Shown: positions 25,996 through 39,440 of the stretch, in pieces
How the letters are laid out: each line of letters opens with the position of its first letter
Numbering within the stretch: the first letter of the stretch is position 1
Assembly (NCBI GenBank): GCA_030267965.1
Contig: BRYA01000361.1
Coordinates: forward strand, 2,067 to 66,066
DNA length: 64,000 bases
From: Triparma columacea
Taxonomy: Eukaryota > Sar > Bolidophyceae > Parmales > Triparmaceae
Direction of reading: 5' to 3'
Translations under genes and position numbers: made by a program
Notes under the pieces: model-generated
Database searches by the model: none
Seen by the model: only the letters and a program-made list of their open reading frames with translations
Told to the model about the DNA's origin: nothing

Positions 25996-28821
25996 TTACA
26001 ACAACAACCCCTTCCCTTGGTAAACGTCTCTGTACACCAACCCCTCGAAGTCTTCTTCCGCGACCTCCCTCTCCCTCTCTTGCCATGGCGTTCCTCCTCT
26101 GCCGTTCATCAAGTTCTGTTTAGCTACGTTCAATGGCCTTTTCATCCCACTAAACCCAACAAACAGTGAGCCCTTTACAAGCTTCTTTTCATCCTGCGTA
26201 GTTCTCGGCCTCTCCACCTCCTCTGCGACCCCTCTTTCTTCCTCTACTACTCCCTCACCCTCCTCCCCTAGCATCCAATGCTCCACCCCCAACAATCCGT
26301 TTTGTTCCTCCCCTTCCTCCTTGATCGACGCAGGTATGGGCGGGAGCAACAGTGGTGAGCTTATGCTCACATTCAAGAGCGTCCTCCCAAGCTTCTTCGG
26401 ACTGGGCACTCCCTTCCGCAGCTCCTTCGAAGGAGTGTACTTAAAGATGGTCGAGTGCCTCTTCTTAGACTTGAACTGATTAATTGTCGCCCGTCGACGC
26501 TTCTCAAAATATCCCTTCTGTCCTCCAACCTCCCCTGGGAACTTCAGCTTCCCTCCCCCCCCCTTCCCGTCGAAGGCTTCGAATTCACCCGTCGACGAGG
26601 CAAACACGGGCTTCGACGAGGTGAAGTTATAATAGAACAGCTTCTCCCCCCGCGTCGCTTTCTGATTAAAGAACGGGAGTACGCTGACCTTGAATTTCTC
26701 CGTCTCAGACAAGAACTCAGAGCTCGCCCTCGCTCCCTGCGTGATCTTCCTCCAAAACTCATCGCTCGGGTGCTCCTTCTGGGAGTGCGTAATCTTATCA
26801 TCCAGGTCCCTCGCGTACATGAGTCTCGCTCCCTGCTCCTCCTTGGCCGTGAAGCTTACACCGCCCTCCTCCGTGATGGCGAAGTCGATCGTTTTAACGT
26901 TCACCCTCTCCCCACCTACACCCTCCAGACTCTCCTCCTCAACCACGTACCAGAAAGGCGGTAGTGGGGCCAACACGGCGAGCATCGCAACGCACATGAG
27001 GTGGGGTTCCTCGCTGGGCTGCGAAGGACGACGTTAGCGCTAAAAATGTCATTTCTCTAGCCCGTTCCGTAGCTCATTTCGCTTCATTGGTCCAAACCTC
27101 TTGACACTGGCTGCTTCTCACCTTGATCCCAAAAAAGAGCGCCATCTGAACAACTTGGGCGGGCGTCAAGCCCTCCACCGACTCCTCTGCCCCATTGATC
27201 TCGTCCATTATCATGCTCACCGCGTGGGTCAAGAACGTCTGGCCCTCCCCGTACCTCGTCTTGTAAAACACCCAGCACTCCTCAGGCGGTGGCAACTTCG
27301 AGTAGTACAACTTGCTGGCCTCTGCAATCTCCTTGTTGTGCTCCATCAACTTCGCCTGTTTGATGTGAGCAGCTTGCATCGCTATGGCCTTGTTCATGGC
27401 CAAATTTTGCCTTCTATTCAACCTCTCTGTCAGCTCCATTTTCTTCTTTCTCTCCATCGCCTTCTCGTGGCGGACTTGTATTCCCTCAGCCCTAGGGTGC
27501 TTATAAATCGACTCCTTTTTTGCCTCCGAGTAGTAGTGAGTCTTCCCCTCTGGCGTTACGTACTTGACATACCCGTCGGGAAGTTCCTCTAGCAAGATGG
27601 ACTTCAAAAGTTCCATCATTTTAGGATTCTGCTGGACCTCTTTCCATGGTATTTTGGAGTCGCCAGCTAGCTTCTTAATCATTGTCTCTGTACATAAAGG
27701 CTGCGAGAGCAGGTCTTGTAACTGCCCCCCCTTCCCCTCATCCACTGCCTCCTCCACCGCCGTATTTTCCTGCTCCCCTCCTCCCCCCGCCTCCTCTTCC
27801 TCCTCGACGTCGTCATCGCCGCCGTCAGTGAAAGTCATAGTTTGCTCCACGAAGTCGTAAAAATAAGCCCTCCCCGACTTGCCCTTTACAAACATGTTCC
27901 AGTCAGATTCCGCACGAATAGAATCATCATTCGCGCTGTCGTCTCCCTTCGCCGCTTTCAAAACGCTGTTCCAGTACTTGAAGGTGGGAAGTTCGTTGAC
28001 GAAGAGGTTTTCGTTCTCCCACTGCTCCACCCTGTACTGTCTCAGCAGTCCCTTCTTTGCGTCTTCCTTGTCTTCCCCCCTCACCCATCCCTCGGGAATC
28101 CCGCAGACTGCACACATCCTGGCAATCCACACGTACCGTCGATCCGATATGAGGTTTGTGTTGATGTTCAGCTTCTTGCAGGCGTGCTCGACCTCTGAGT
28201 GGTCCACTGTGTAGTAGCCTTCCACTGCGAAAAGCGAAGCAAAGTGCAGCGGNNNNNNNNNNNNNNNNNNNNNNNNNNNNNNNNNNNNNNNNNNNNNNNG
28301 GGCGTCCGAATAAAGTGAGCAATGAGTAGTACACCACCATACTCAAAGCCTTTCTTTCAGCTACTTCAATGCTCCGCCTCACCTCTGTTGTTTCTCTTCA
28401 CGTCCTCAATATCCGGGCTTCCGTACATCTTCTTCAGATTTAGAAGGACCATCTCGCTGGCCTGTTTTATGGTCCTCTTATCCGCCTTCCTTTGCTTCGC
28501 GATCTTTTCCTGCGGACTAAGTGGGTTAAGCGCCTCAATTCTCTCCCTTTCAAGCTTCTCATCCATCGCGATCATCTCCTGAACCTCGTCCCGTATCTCC
28601 TCAACTCGCGGGTGTTCCCTTGAAGCCTCCCCGGTTTCTCTATTATAGTAATAGCCTCTATCTTCGGGGTCTATTACCATGACTATCGGGGCAGGGAGTG
28701 CCGAGTACAGTGCATTTTTAACCAGTGGCATGTATTTCTCGTCGAAATTAGGGTCTATTTGGCAGGCAACTGCAAAATTCCGTACATCTTCATTGTTTGG
28801 GTGCTGCCCACACGCAGGCAT
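25996..28821 (-). CDS. CEP164-like protein with four tandem WW-type modules
   Basis: Exons 28821-28383, 28224-27122 and 27018-25996 join in phase (854 aa). The first intron contains the 47-N gap. Each module resembles the CEP164 N-terminus: a short helix, a linker, then a WW-like strand set after an (A/E)LP motif. Module 1: EDVRNFAVACQIDP, SALPAPIV, YYYNRETGEASREHP. Module 2: VEHACKKLNIN, RRYVWIARMCAVCGIPEGW. Module 3: SILLEELPDGYVKYV, THYYSEAKKESIYKHP. Module 4, completed only by splicing across 27121-27019: AQVVQMALFFGIK then PSEEPHLMCVAMLAVLAPLP. Several WW tryptophans are replaced. A basic C-terminal region (~500-854) follows. CEP164 is a distal appendage protein needed for basal body docking; that role here is an inference. 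The ATG used is 28821; a GTG nine bases upstream extends the frame, and an earlier exon is possible. Confidence 0.72.
28253..28299. other. assembly gap (47 N) in an intron
   Basis: A run of N inside the first intron of the CEP164-like gene. The flanking exons join in phase (G|TG gives Val), so no coding sequence needs to be missing. Confidence 0.95.
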
Positions 28822-28918
28822 GAGATGCACTTGGACTTGACCGTTTAAGAAAAATGAAGTGCTCCAATCTGAAAGTCCAAATTAGTGGGCCTATTTTGCC
28901 GCCTGCTTGATACGTTTA

Positions 28919-31045
28919 ATGATAAACGAAATACAATCACCTTTTGGCGCGGAGACAGACGAGAATCGAATTCCAAGCAATACGCCTCCTCACCGTTACT
29001 CCTCAAAACCAATAACCCCCCTGAGCGCTGGCCTGACTCCCTTGACCAAAGTAAGCAAGAAGACCAGCTCTTTTGTGAAGAGTAGCATAGCAGCATCGAA
29101 CGTTATCGAGGATATCGCGGAAGTCCCCAACGACTGGCAGATCGCTATTCAGCAGGCAGCAGCTTACAAGAAATACAAGGCAAAACAAAGAACCGGAAAG
29201 CAAGGAAGCGCCAACGAAAAGGTCAAGGATCCTGAAACGGATTTGACACCAAATAGCAAGGAGAAGAAGGACAAGGAGGCGCAGGAGGCGTACAGGAAGT
29301 GGAAGAAAGAACAGGAAAGGGAGGCATTAAGGAACCACATAAAGGGGAAGGTGAGTTGAGTGAGCAACAGCAGCAAAGTAGCAAAACTGCGCGCACCGAC
29401 CAGTAGCACCATTGACATTCCCTGACGCCTCACCCACTGCAGAAGGACAAGAGAGCAAAGGCAGCTGCTGTCATTACCAAGGCAGTTAAGAAGGCCATGA
29501 CGCCCTCCCCCACTAGAATCGTTCCCGCGACCAAGGCCATCGAGACGATCTTGAGCCCCATCCCAACTACCGAGCCACAAAACGAGCACTACCACACAAG
29601 CGCAGATACTAGCTTCACCACTTCACTGAGCACAAACTTTCTTAACGACGTGCTCAAACAAGAGGCAAATAACAGTGAAAAGGAGGCTGCAAATGGCAAC
29701 CCGGATTTATCCATCGATAACGATGATGACTCTGGTGCAGAAGATGAGGGACTCTCCGCCGACATCCTTGAGCAATCTTCGAACATCATGGCATCCATCG
29801 CGAAGGAGCAATCACCCCAAGGCTGGCCAGTACCCCTCGACGACAACCTCACGGAGGGCCAACAACCTGGCCTCTTGGAGGACGACGCGGAAGTTGTAAA
29901 TGATGCGAGAGCTAACGGTATTCGTGTCAGGGTCGTCACGTGGAACCAGCAGGCGAAGGCTCCTCCTAGCGCTGAGGAGCTTAGCAAGCAGCTTTTTAAG
30001 GAGAACAAATTTCACGTCATCGCAATAGGGACGGAAGAGTGTGAGAATTCTATCGCCAAGAGTATCTTAGTACAGAGTAAGAAGAATTGGGAGGCTGTCG
30101 TCCATGCGGCCTGTGGAAACAGATACATTAAACTCCGCTCCCACACCCTCCAGGTAAGCGGCGGCGCGTCAAGCGAGCTAGGTGTAGGACATTGTTGGGA
30201 CTTATCCTGGGCAGTGTCTTACTGTGTAGGACTTGAATCGTAAATATGGGGTTGTATGGCAATATCTCACAAACATCCCCCTTTGCTCCTCCTCCCCATA
30301 GGCCACCCACATGATAGTTATGATCCACTCGGCTCTTCTCCCCTTCATATCCGCCCCGAACTCACTCGCAGTCGCTACCGGCCTCTCGCTACCCGACGGG
30401 CAACACATGGGGAACAAGGGGGGGATTGGAATCTCCTTCAAAGTGGGCGGCACCAGCTTTTGCTTCATTAACGCCCACCTGGCGGCGCACCAGAAAGCCT
30501 TCGAGAAGAGGACCGCCGAGTTCTCCAAAATCAGCCTTGAGATAGCTAAGGCCATGGGCTCGGCGGGGGGCGATCACGGCGACACCAACCCCTTGTGCAA
30601 GTCGTTCGACCACGTCTACTGGTCTGGGGACATGAACTACCGTATCAACGGCACTCGTTCTGTTGTGGATGCACTGCTGGAGAAGGAGATGCACGAGGTC
30701 CTCTTAAACAACGACCAGCTCAACCTCGCCATGAAGACCACGACGTCCTTCGCTGGTTTCAGCGAGGGGCCTTTGAACTTTTACCCCACGTACAAGTTTG
30801 ACAAGGGCCTGGACACGTACGACACCTCGAAAAAGAAGCGTATTCCGTCGTGGACTGATAGAGTCCTATACAGTGGCACTTCGGAACTAATTAATTACGC
30901 GTCGGCGACTGGCATAAAGACAAGTGATCACCGTCCAGTCTATGCGACCTTCAAGGCAAAGGTGGAGTTGGAAGAGGGGGCTGAGGGGGCAGGTAATTTG
31001 GCTGGTATGGGGGCAAGTCAGAGTCAAGTATGTGTGATAAGCTGA
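28919..31045 (+). CDS. inositol polyphosphate 5-phosphatase with C-terminal CaaX box (INPP5E-like)
   Basis: Exons 28919-29350, 29443-30153 and 30302-31045 join in phase 0; 628 aa. The enzyme removes the 5-phosphate from phosphoinositides such as PI(4,5)P2 or PIP3. The N-terminal ~230 residues are basic then acidic and disordered. The catalytic domain (~residues 235-600) starts RVRVVTWNQQ and shows HMGNKGGIG, FINAHLAAHQKAFEKR, the metal/phosphate motif WSGDMNYRI, PSWTDRVLY, and SDHRPVYA. The chain ends CVIS, a good CaaX box for prenylation, as in INPP5E, INPP5A and INPP5B. There is no RhoGAP or SAC domain. It is divergent from the CEP164-like gene with only 97 bp between start codons, so they likely share a promoter. 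The start is the first in-frame ATG. Confidence 0.88.
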
Positions 31046-31276
31046 GGATCTAAACAAATTGGGAGCAGCAATAGAAATAGAAAGCGTCTTGTTTTGTTTT
31101 CTGATCATGTGTTAGGTTTAAGGTCAACACATTGTTGTGCAATTTTTGTTGGTATTGATTTGTTGGTAGATAAAAGATACATGGGACTTAGAAAGAAGGG
31201 AAGTCTTCAAGAGGAGGAGGGGGGGGGTTGGGAAGGGGGTAGGGGGTTCGGGGGGCCCTTCTAGGAAAAGGGAGTC

Positions 31277-33210
<1,934 letters not shown>

Positions 33211-33848
33211 ATTACTGAGGTTCTTTATGAGCAGCGATGTCAAGGTTGGTTTGTGTTGTATTTATCTTGTTATTCCGGTACTGAAGGTATATTTGTTGGT
33301 ATCACTGGACTTCTATATATAGAATAAAGGGATGGAATCGGTGGTAAGCGTGTCGATGATGTGTCTGGGCTCAAAAAGAAGTCTTGGTCGGTTTCTTGAT
33401 GGGCTCGCCAGGGTTCAAAAATATGGCTTGTTGCGGGATTTCTAGGTGCTTTTAACACGACAGCACCACGTAATGTGAAATGAATTGCGGTTTCGCTCAG
33501 TCCAATCACTGTGAAAATGTGTGTGGTGATTGGGCTGTGATTCAATAGCTAGAAGTTCTGACCGAGTTCGAAATCGTTCTCGGCAAATTCTCAACAACTT
33601 TCAAATTTTCAAGGTTTCTGCTCACATTTTTGTTTTGATTTTTGAAGCCGCTGCCACAGGAACTGATAAAGATTAAAACTTACATCGACCCTGTCATAAA
33701 GCAGCCAGTAAATGTACGATAAATATTTCCTGGATAACGACAAATTCATCGCAAATATTCGTTTTTGTAGTCTTACAGAAAGTTAACATTGCCTCCCTCC
33801 TCTTTCTTCGCTATCTCAATCCTTTTTTAAACACATGTTCCTCCTTTA
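33211..33848. other. intergenic, upstream of the DYRK gene
   Basis: 638 bp between the DYRK start and the 3' end of the next minus-strand gene. It presumably holds the DYRK promoter and 5' UTR; TATATATA-like bases occur near 33315. No credible coding or RNA gene is seen. Confidence 0.5.
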
Positions 33849-35129
33849 CTAATCGTCCTCGTCATCCGAGTCGATCGGTCTCTTCCCCTGATTCCTCTCA
33901 AAGAGGTCTATGCTGTCCAATACCTCGTTCCTGATCTTCAAGTTCTCCTGCCTAGCCCTCTCCGCCCTCTCCCTCTCTTCGCGGCGAGCGCGAGAGTCCG
34001 CAAGGCGCCGGGAGCGGTAGCGAGACCACTCGCGGGAGAGGGCTATGCTGCTGAACCTGGTAGAGGGTGGAGGGTGGGGGAGGGGGGGGTTGGAGGGAGG
34101 AGACAGTGATGAGAGAAGGGAAGGGAAGGGAAGGGCAGGGGGATGGCGAATAGCGATGACAGTTGGAGAATAATCCGATAAACGCATCAAATCAACGCAG
34201 CCCGCCGGTCTTTATCAGTTTGTTGAATTCGGCACTTCATGCCGCTCCTCCCTCCCCCCCCCCCCCCGCCCCTCCCCCTGCCTCCCCCTGCCTCTCACCT
34301 CGTCTCCAAAACCGGCTGCCCCCTGGTGAAAAGCTGCCTATAACTCTGCTCATCGAAGCTGACAGTGCTATCGACCTTCTCCAGCTTCCCCATCCACGCC
34401 GTCTTCTCCTTCGGCGGAGGACTTAGACTCCTAACATGTCCAGGGCTGTACCCTCTAGTCCTCTCGCCACACAGCCACTTGTCGTCGTAGTCGTAGCTGT
34501 CAGGGCGATCGTCGATATATTTCGGCACGCGACTGTAGGAGTATCCGATCTCGGGTGGACAGCGGTCGTAGGGGTCGCGAATCTGACGGGAGTCACCGAG
34601 GACATCCTTCATTATGTTGGCCGCCTGCATGTACTCTTCGAAGCTGTTGATGAGTTGTAGTGAAACAGCGGCCGAAGGGAATTAGTTTGGAGTCTTGGTG
34701 AGCCCCACCACCACTACCACGGACTCCACGGACTGACGACCACGGCGGCCCTAGTTTACTCTCCACTCACCTATCTGTAGTTTTCTTCCCCTTGAAAACA
34801 CCCGGATCAGCCTCCATTGCGTGTTTGTGGCTATTTAATCTTTCCTGCCTTTCCATCACCAGTTCCGGGTCACGGTCCGATATTAGGTGCATAATATTGG
34901 TCTGGACTGTCTGCGGCTCCCTCCCCTGGTGCTTGGAGTGGCTCATTGCAGAGAAGTGCTCCTTGTAAGGGGCTGTTAGGCTCATAGATGCGTCGGGCGG
35001 GTATACGTACCGGTTGGAAGGAGCGTACGGAGTGACTCTGGAAGACATATTTCCAGACATATCAGGAAAGGACTCGGAGGAGTTGGCTTTTGTCTCCATT
35101 TCGTGCTGGGCACGGGCGCTCCCGGGCAT
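33849..35129 (-). CDS. basic/acidic hypothetical protein
   Basis: Exons 35129-34771, 34643-34299 and 34056-33849 join in matching phases and give 303 aa starting MPGSARAQ. There is no recognisable catalytic domain. The middle part is conserved-looking and Tyr/Asp/Pro-rich (SFEEYMQAANIMKD, PYDRCPPEIGYSYSRV, DDKWLCGERTRGYSP). The C-terminal part is a charged Arg/Glu helix (REWSRYRSRRLADSRARREE) ending in an acidic SDDEDD tail. This looks like a structural or scaffold protein, and the neighbourhood hints at flagellar or basal-body use, but that is only context. The last intron ends next to a G/C-rich run (34070-34140). It is divergent from the cyclic-nucleotide kinase gene (358-bp spacer 35130-35487, nothing else seen there). 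Confidence 0.65.
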
Positions 35130-35487
35130 GGACGTAGAGAAAGTGGGTGACGGGGGAGGACGAATATTGTTTTGATTTCAAAATTTTGCGGCAATCTTGT
35201 GTGTTGTCAAGGATCGTCTTTGGCACAACGAGGAGAGAGGAAGTTGGTCGGACCCAAGTCGAATCTTGAGAAAAAGAGTTGGATAGACACAACCAAAATA
35301 GTTATTGAAGAACCTCGGCAGGCTCTGCCCAAAAACGTCTGCGCATATACCTTGGCTCTAGCTACTTTACTACCGACCCCTTACTTCGCACCCCCTTCAT
35401 CCCTCTCCTCGCCCACATCCCCATTTTCTACACTTCTGGTAAGGGTGTGATCGCAGTTACTAAGCCCCCCATTTTTCCTGTAATAAG

Positions 35488-38400
35488 ATGGGCAATAACT
35501 GTGCAAAGGTGCCTGCGAACGCCTTACCTCTTGTTGACGAAGAACAAATCGCGGTGGAGGGAAATTCTTGGTTATTTGGGGGAAAGTCACCACAAAGTAC
35601 TCCGACGTCTAAGGGATCTGCAACCACCACTCCCACTGGCTCGGGTGTGAAGAGGATGCTCTGGGGCGCACTCACCGGATCTCCTTCCTACTCTTCTTCT
35701 GCTTCGCAAGTAGTGCTTGACGACTACGTCGAGGGTGACAATGTCAATGGAACAGTGCTCCGACTCTACGACAACAACAAGTCCAGCCTGGTGCAGTGGG
35801 CGACCATCGAGCAGGGCATGATCAAGTACTTCACTAGCAAGCCTTTCGATGCAACGGTGCGACCGCTGGGTTATGTCACTTTAACTGGTGCAAAAATCAA
35901 AGTAAGTGAAGAGCTGACTTTTACTTGGTTGTTTACTTCTCTCGTTGCCCATATCGCTCGTCGTCGCCCGCTAACGCAACCATCTTCGCACCCTTAGGTC
36001 GCAGATGCCAACCTCACCGCGAACGACGGCACTGGTTCCGTCACCCCCAAGTCCTTCGAGACCAAGAAGGTCGATGGCCGAACCCTCCACATTTTGTCAA
36101 TAATCGAAGACAACCTTGAAGCTCCTTTTGTGTTTGGATTCATCAACCTTAAGGTAGCGACAAGGTGGCTGCAGGAGATCGCGCTAACCATCAGGGGTAA
36201 GAACCAGCCGGCATTTTACCTGTCCCACGGCGTCAGCGTAGCGGCTGCGGGGAAGCAAAGCCAGATTGCGAAGAAACTCCAAAACGATAAGCATCCCTCC
36301 AAGTCCGGGAGCATGAAGAAAAAGGCGGTTGGCAAAAAGAAGGTGCTCTTACGTACCTGGAAGAAGAGATATTTCCGCCTGCAGGCGGGGGAGCTTAGGT
36401 ACTACAGCGACAAATCTTTCAAGACAAGCAGCCTTAAGGGCACCATCAGCCTAGGAGACTGCCCAGGGCTGGCCGTCGTTATGGGGGAGCCGAAGGTCAG
36501 CCTAAAGGTCCCTCTCCCTTCGGGAATGGCTCTCGAATGTACTTGCGCATCAGAGGTTGAGGTGAGATGAGAGGGACAAAAACGACGACTCGCCTCGCTC
36601 TCCTTGCCTCTGCTTTCCTAACCTATCAACGAAATCCCATTTTTCTATTCTCTTCGTTCGCTCATCGTAGACCATGGACTGGGTGGATCTCATCAACCAA
36701 TCCATCGCAATCGCTAAAAAGAGCAAAAATCGTGGATCGGTGGTTAACAAGTCGAAGAAAAAGAGAGCTGTGATCGTCGCGGAAAGCGCCAAGGAGGAGG
36801 ACGCTGGGCCAGCAAGGAAGTGGGAGAAGTCCGCAGAGACTATTGATGTTTTGAGTAAAGCGCTCGAGGGGCACTTCCTGTTCGAGAAGGTGAGAAATGT
36901 TGGCTAGAATAGGAATCAAGTGAAGGAGTGTATAGTAAGACGATTAACTAACGACGTGCCTTCCGCGGCTCGCTTCGCTCGTCGCAGGCCCCAGACTTTG
37001 CTGCCCTTCTTGACGCTCTTCAGCCACTTGATGCGAAGCAAGGAGACTGCGTCATCTGGGAGGGGGACAAGGGCAACACATTCTACATTCTTGAACAGGG
37101 AACCTGCTCTGTTGTCAAAAGCGGCAAAGTCCTTTCCTTCGAACAGAAGACCGGGTCGGCATTTGGCGAGCTTGCCCTTATTCACAACGCCCCTCGTGCC
37201 GCCTCCATTAGGGCTATCGAGGACTGCAAGCTTTGGCAGGTCGACCGACAGTACTTCCGCCAGGCCCTCAACGAAATGGAGAATGGGATGCACGACACCC
37301 AGATCAAATTCCTCAGGAACATTTCCCTCTTTAGTGATTTGAATCGCGGGGTGCTGGACAGGATCGCCGAGGCAATGGAGGTCAAGGAGTTCAAAGACGG
37401 GGAGAGGATTATCAAGCAAGGCGAGGTGAGAATAATGAATACAGAGCGAGTGAAGCGGCGATAATTAATGACGCTATAACTTACATATTGCGATCATCAT
37501 CATCATCGCTCCCCCTTGTCGCAGGTTGGGGACACATTCTTCATGATTAAAAGTGGTTCCGTCACAGTGACTCAAAAGGCAGATAAAGGTGGAATCGAAA
37601 AGACCCTGACAAAGTGCGGCCCCGGTGATTACTTTGGAGAGGTGAGGTTGGAAAAAGGAAAAGTGAAGGGGACATTATTGCGACAATCCTAACCGGCCAG
37701 CAACAATCCTCGTCGCAGCTGTCCCTCATGAAGAACGAGCCTCGTGCTGCGAGCGTGACGGCGATTGGGCCGATTGAGTGTTTCACTGTCGATAGGAAGC
37801 ATTTCACTGAGGTGCTCGGGCCGCTCCAGGAGCTGCTCGAATTGCACAAGGGGATCCAGATGATGACCAAGGTCAAGATGCTCTCTGAGAACCTCAACCA
37901 AGGCGAGATAGAGAAGGTCAGCCGGTCCCTCCAGCGCAAGATTTGCTCCGATGGGACGAGGGTCATCAAGCAGGGCGAAAAAGGAGATCTTTTCTACATG
38001 ATTGAGAAGGGGACCGTAACCGTCCTGATTGACAACAACGAGGTGGCGTCTCTGACGGATGCTTCCCCCACCCCCTACTTTGGGGAAATGGCCCTGATCA
38101 GTGATGACATACGAGCAGCTACCATCATCGCCGACGGAAGCGTCCAACTTGCGTATCTGACTCGTCAGAATTTCAACCAGCTGCTTGGCCCAATGAAGGA
38201 CATCATTAAGAGGGTGTCAAACAAACGGGAGGAAGAGAACAACGTCTTCTCTAAGGCGTTTGGGAGGGTAGGAAGGGCGCTATCTAACACAGTGCAGAAG
38301 AGCGCGAGGGGCTCGAGCATAATGGGGGAGGGCAACGCCATTCCCTTCACGGCGCTGGTGGAGAAGCGAGTGCTTGGCACGGGCACCTTTGGGACAGTGA

Positions 38401-39347
38401 AGCTTGTGCAAGACGGAAGGGATGGCAAGGGATATGCCTTGAAGGTGCTTCGCAAAAAGATGATCATGGACGCCAAGCAGCTCACCAACGTCTACTCCGA
38501 GAAGGAGATAATGCAGGCGCTCATACACCCCCTCATACTGAGGTTGTATGCCGCTTACCAGGACGACAGCGCCCTGTTCATGCTTCTGGACCTCGTCCCT
38601 GGGGGGGAACTTTGGTCTCTCTTGCATGGAGACGAGAGGATCCTCCCCCAGACTTCGCTGGGTGGAGTATCCCTCGAGTATAGCAAGTTCTACACCTCGA
38701 ACGTTCTCGCCGCCATCCAACACTTTCACGAGAAGGACGTGGCGTACCGTGACCTCAAACCCGAGAACCTCGTTATTGATGGCGAGGGGTACATCAAGGT
38801 GATCGATTTAGGGTTTGCCAAGATCATCGCGCCCGGGGAGAAGTCCAATACCCTCTGTGGCACCCCTGAGTATCTGGCGCCGGAGCTGGTCCTCAGCAAG
38901 GGCCATTCCACCCCAGTGGACATCTGGGCAATCGGGGTGCTCATATACGAGCTTCTCACGAACTGCACTCCGTTTGAGGACGACGAGCCCACGGAGATGT
39001 TCAGGAAGATCGCGCACCCTAAGAAGACCTTGAAGGGGGTATTCACGAGGAGCTGGGACAAGAAGTCTAGGAAGCTCATCGAAGCCATCTTAGATGAGTC
39101 CCCCGTCAACAGGCTAGGGTGCAGGAAAATGGGGATAGACGAGCTCTGGGGTAACCCGTGGTTCGATGGCTTCACGGCCGAGATGGTGGAGAGGAAGGCC
39201 CTGGTTCCCCCTTTCATCCCAAAGCTCAGTGGACCACTGGACGTGGTCAACTTTGAGGACTACGACGACTTCGAGGAAGATGTCAGCAACTACAGCTACA
39301 GCGGGCCCACGGAGCCGTTCAAAAAGTGGGGGGGGTACGTCAAATAG
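35488..39347 (+). CDS. cyclic-nucleotide-dependent protein kinase (PKG-like) with PH domains
   Basis: Seven exons would be usual; I see six: 35488-35901, 35998-36561, 36671-36889, 36988-37425, 37525-37641 and 37719-39347, all phase 0, 1126 aa. The N-terminus MGNNCAK suits N-myristoylation at Gly2 plus palmitoylation at Cys5. A PH-like domain (~85-235) and a clear second PH domain (~245-350; RTWKKRYFRLQAGELRYYSD) follow. Three cyclic-nucleotide-binding domains come next (~390-500, ~510-625, ~632-745), each with a phosphate-binding cassette (FGELALIHNAPRAAS, YFGELSLMKNEPRAAS, YFGEMALISDDIRAAT) keeping the key Arg. The AGC kinase (~794-1070) has GTGTFGTVK, YALKVL, YRDLKPEN, DLGFAK and TLCGTPEYLAPE, then an AGC C-tail. 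Kinase at the C-terminus of the same chain makes it PKG-like. Whether it prefers cGMP cannot be read directly. Confidence 0.92.
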
Positions 39348-39440
39348 GGACGGATCTTCTTAGTTGCAATTTTGAAACTGAAGTAAAGCAAAGGATGGTT
39401 TGTTGAGGAAACATGCAAGAACATCGCTCCCCTGCATTTA

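Noticed and set aside
28943..28950. TTTGGCGC as an E2F site in the CEP164/INPP5E promoter
   Set aside because: It lies inside the first coding exon of the phosphatase, and one 8-mer match is weak.
36890..37718. Introns of the PKG-like gene as copies of one introner element
   Set aside because: They share only donor, branch-like CTAAC and TCGCAG signals; the interior sequences differ.
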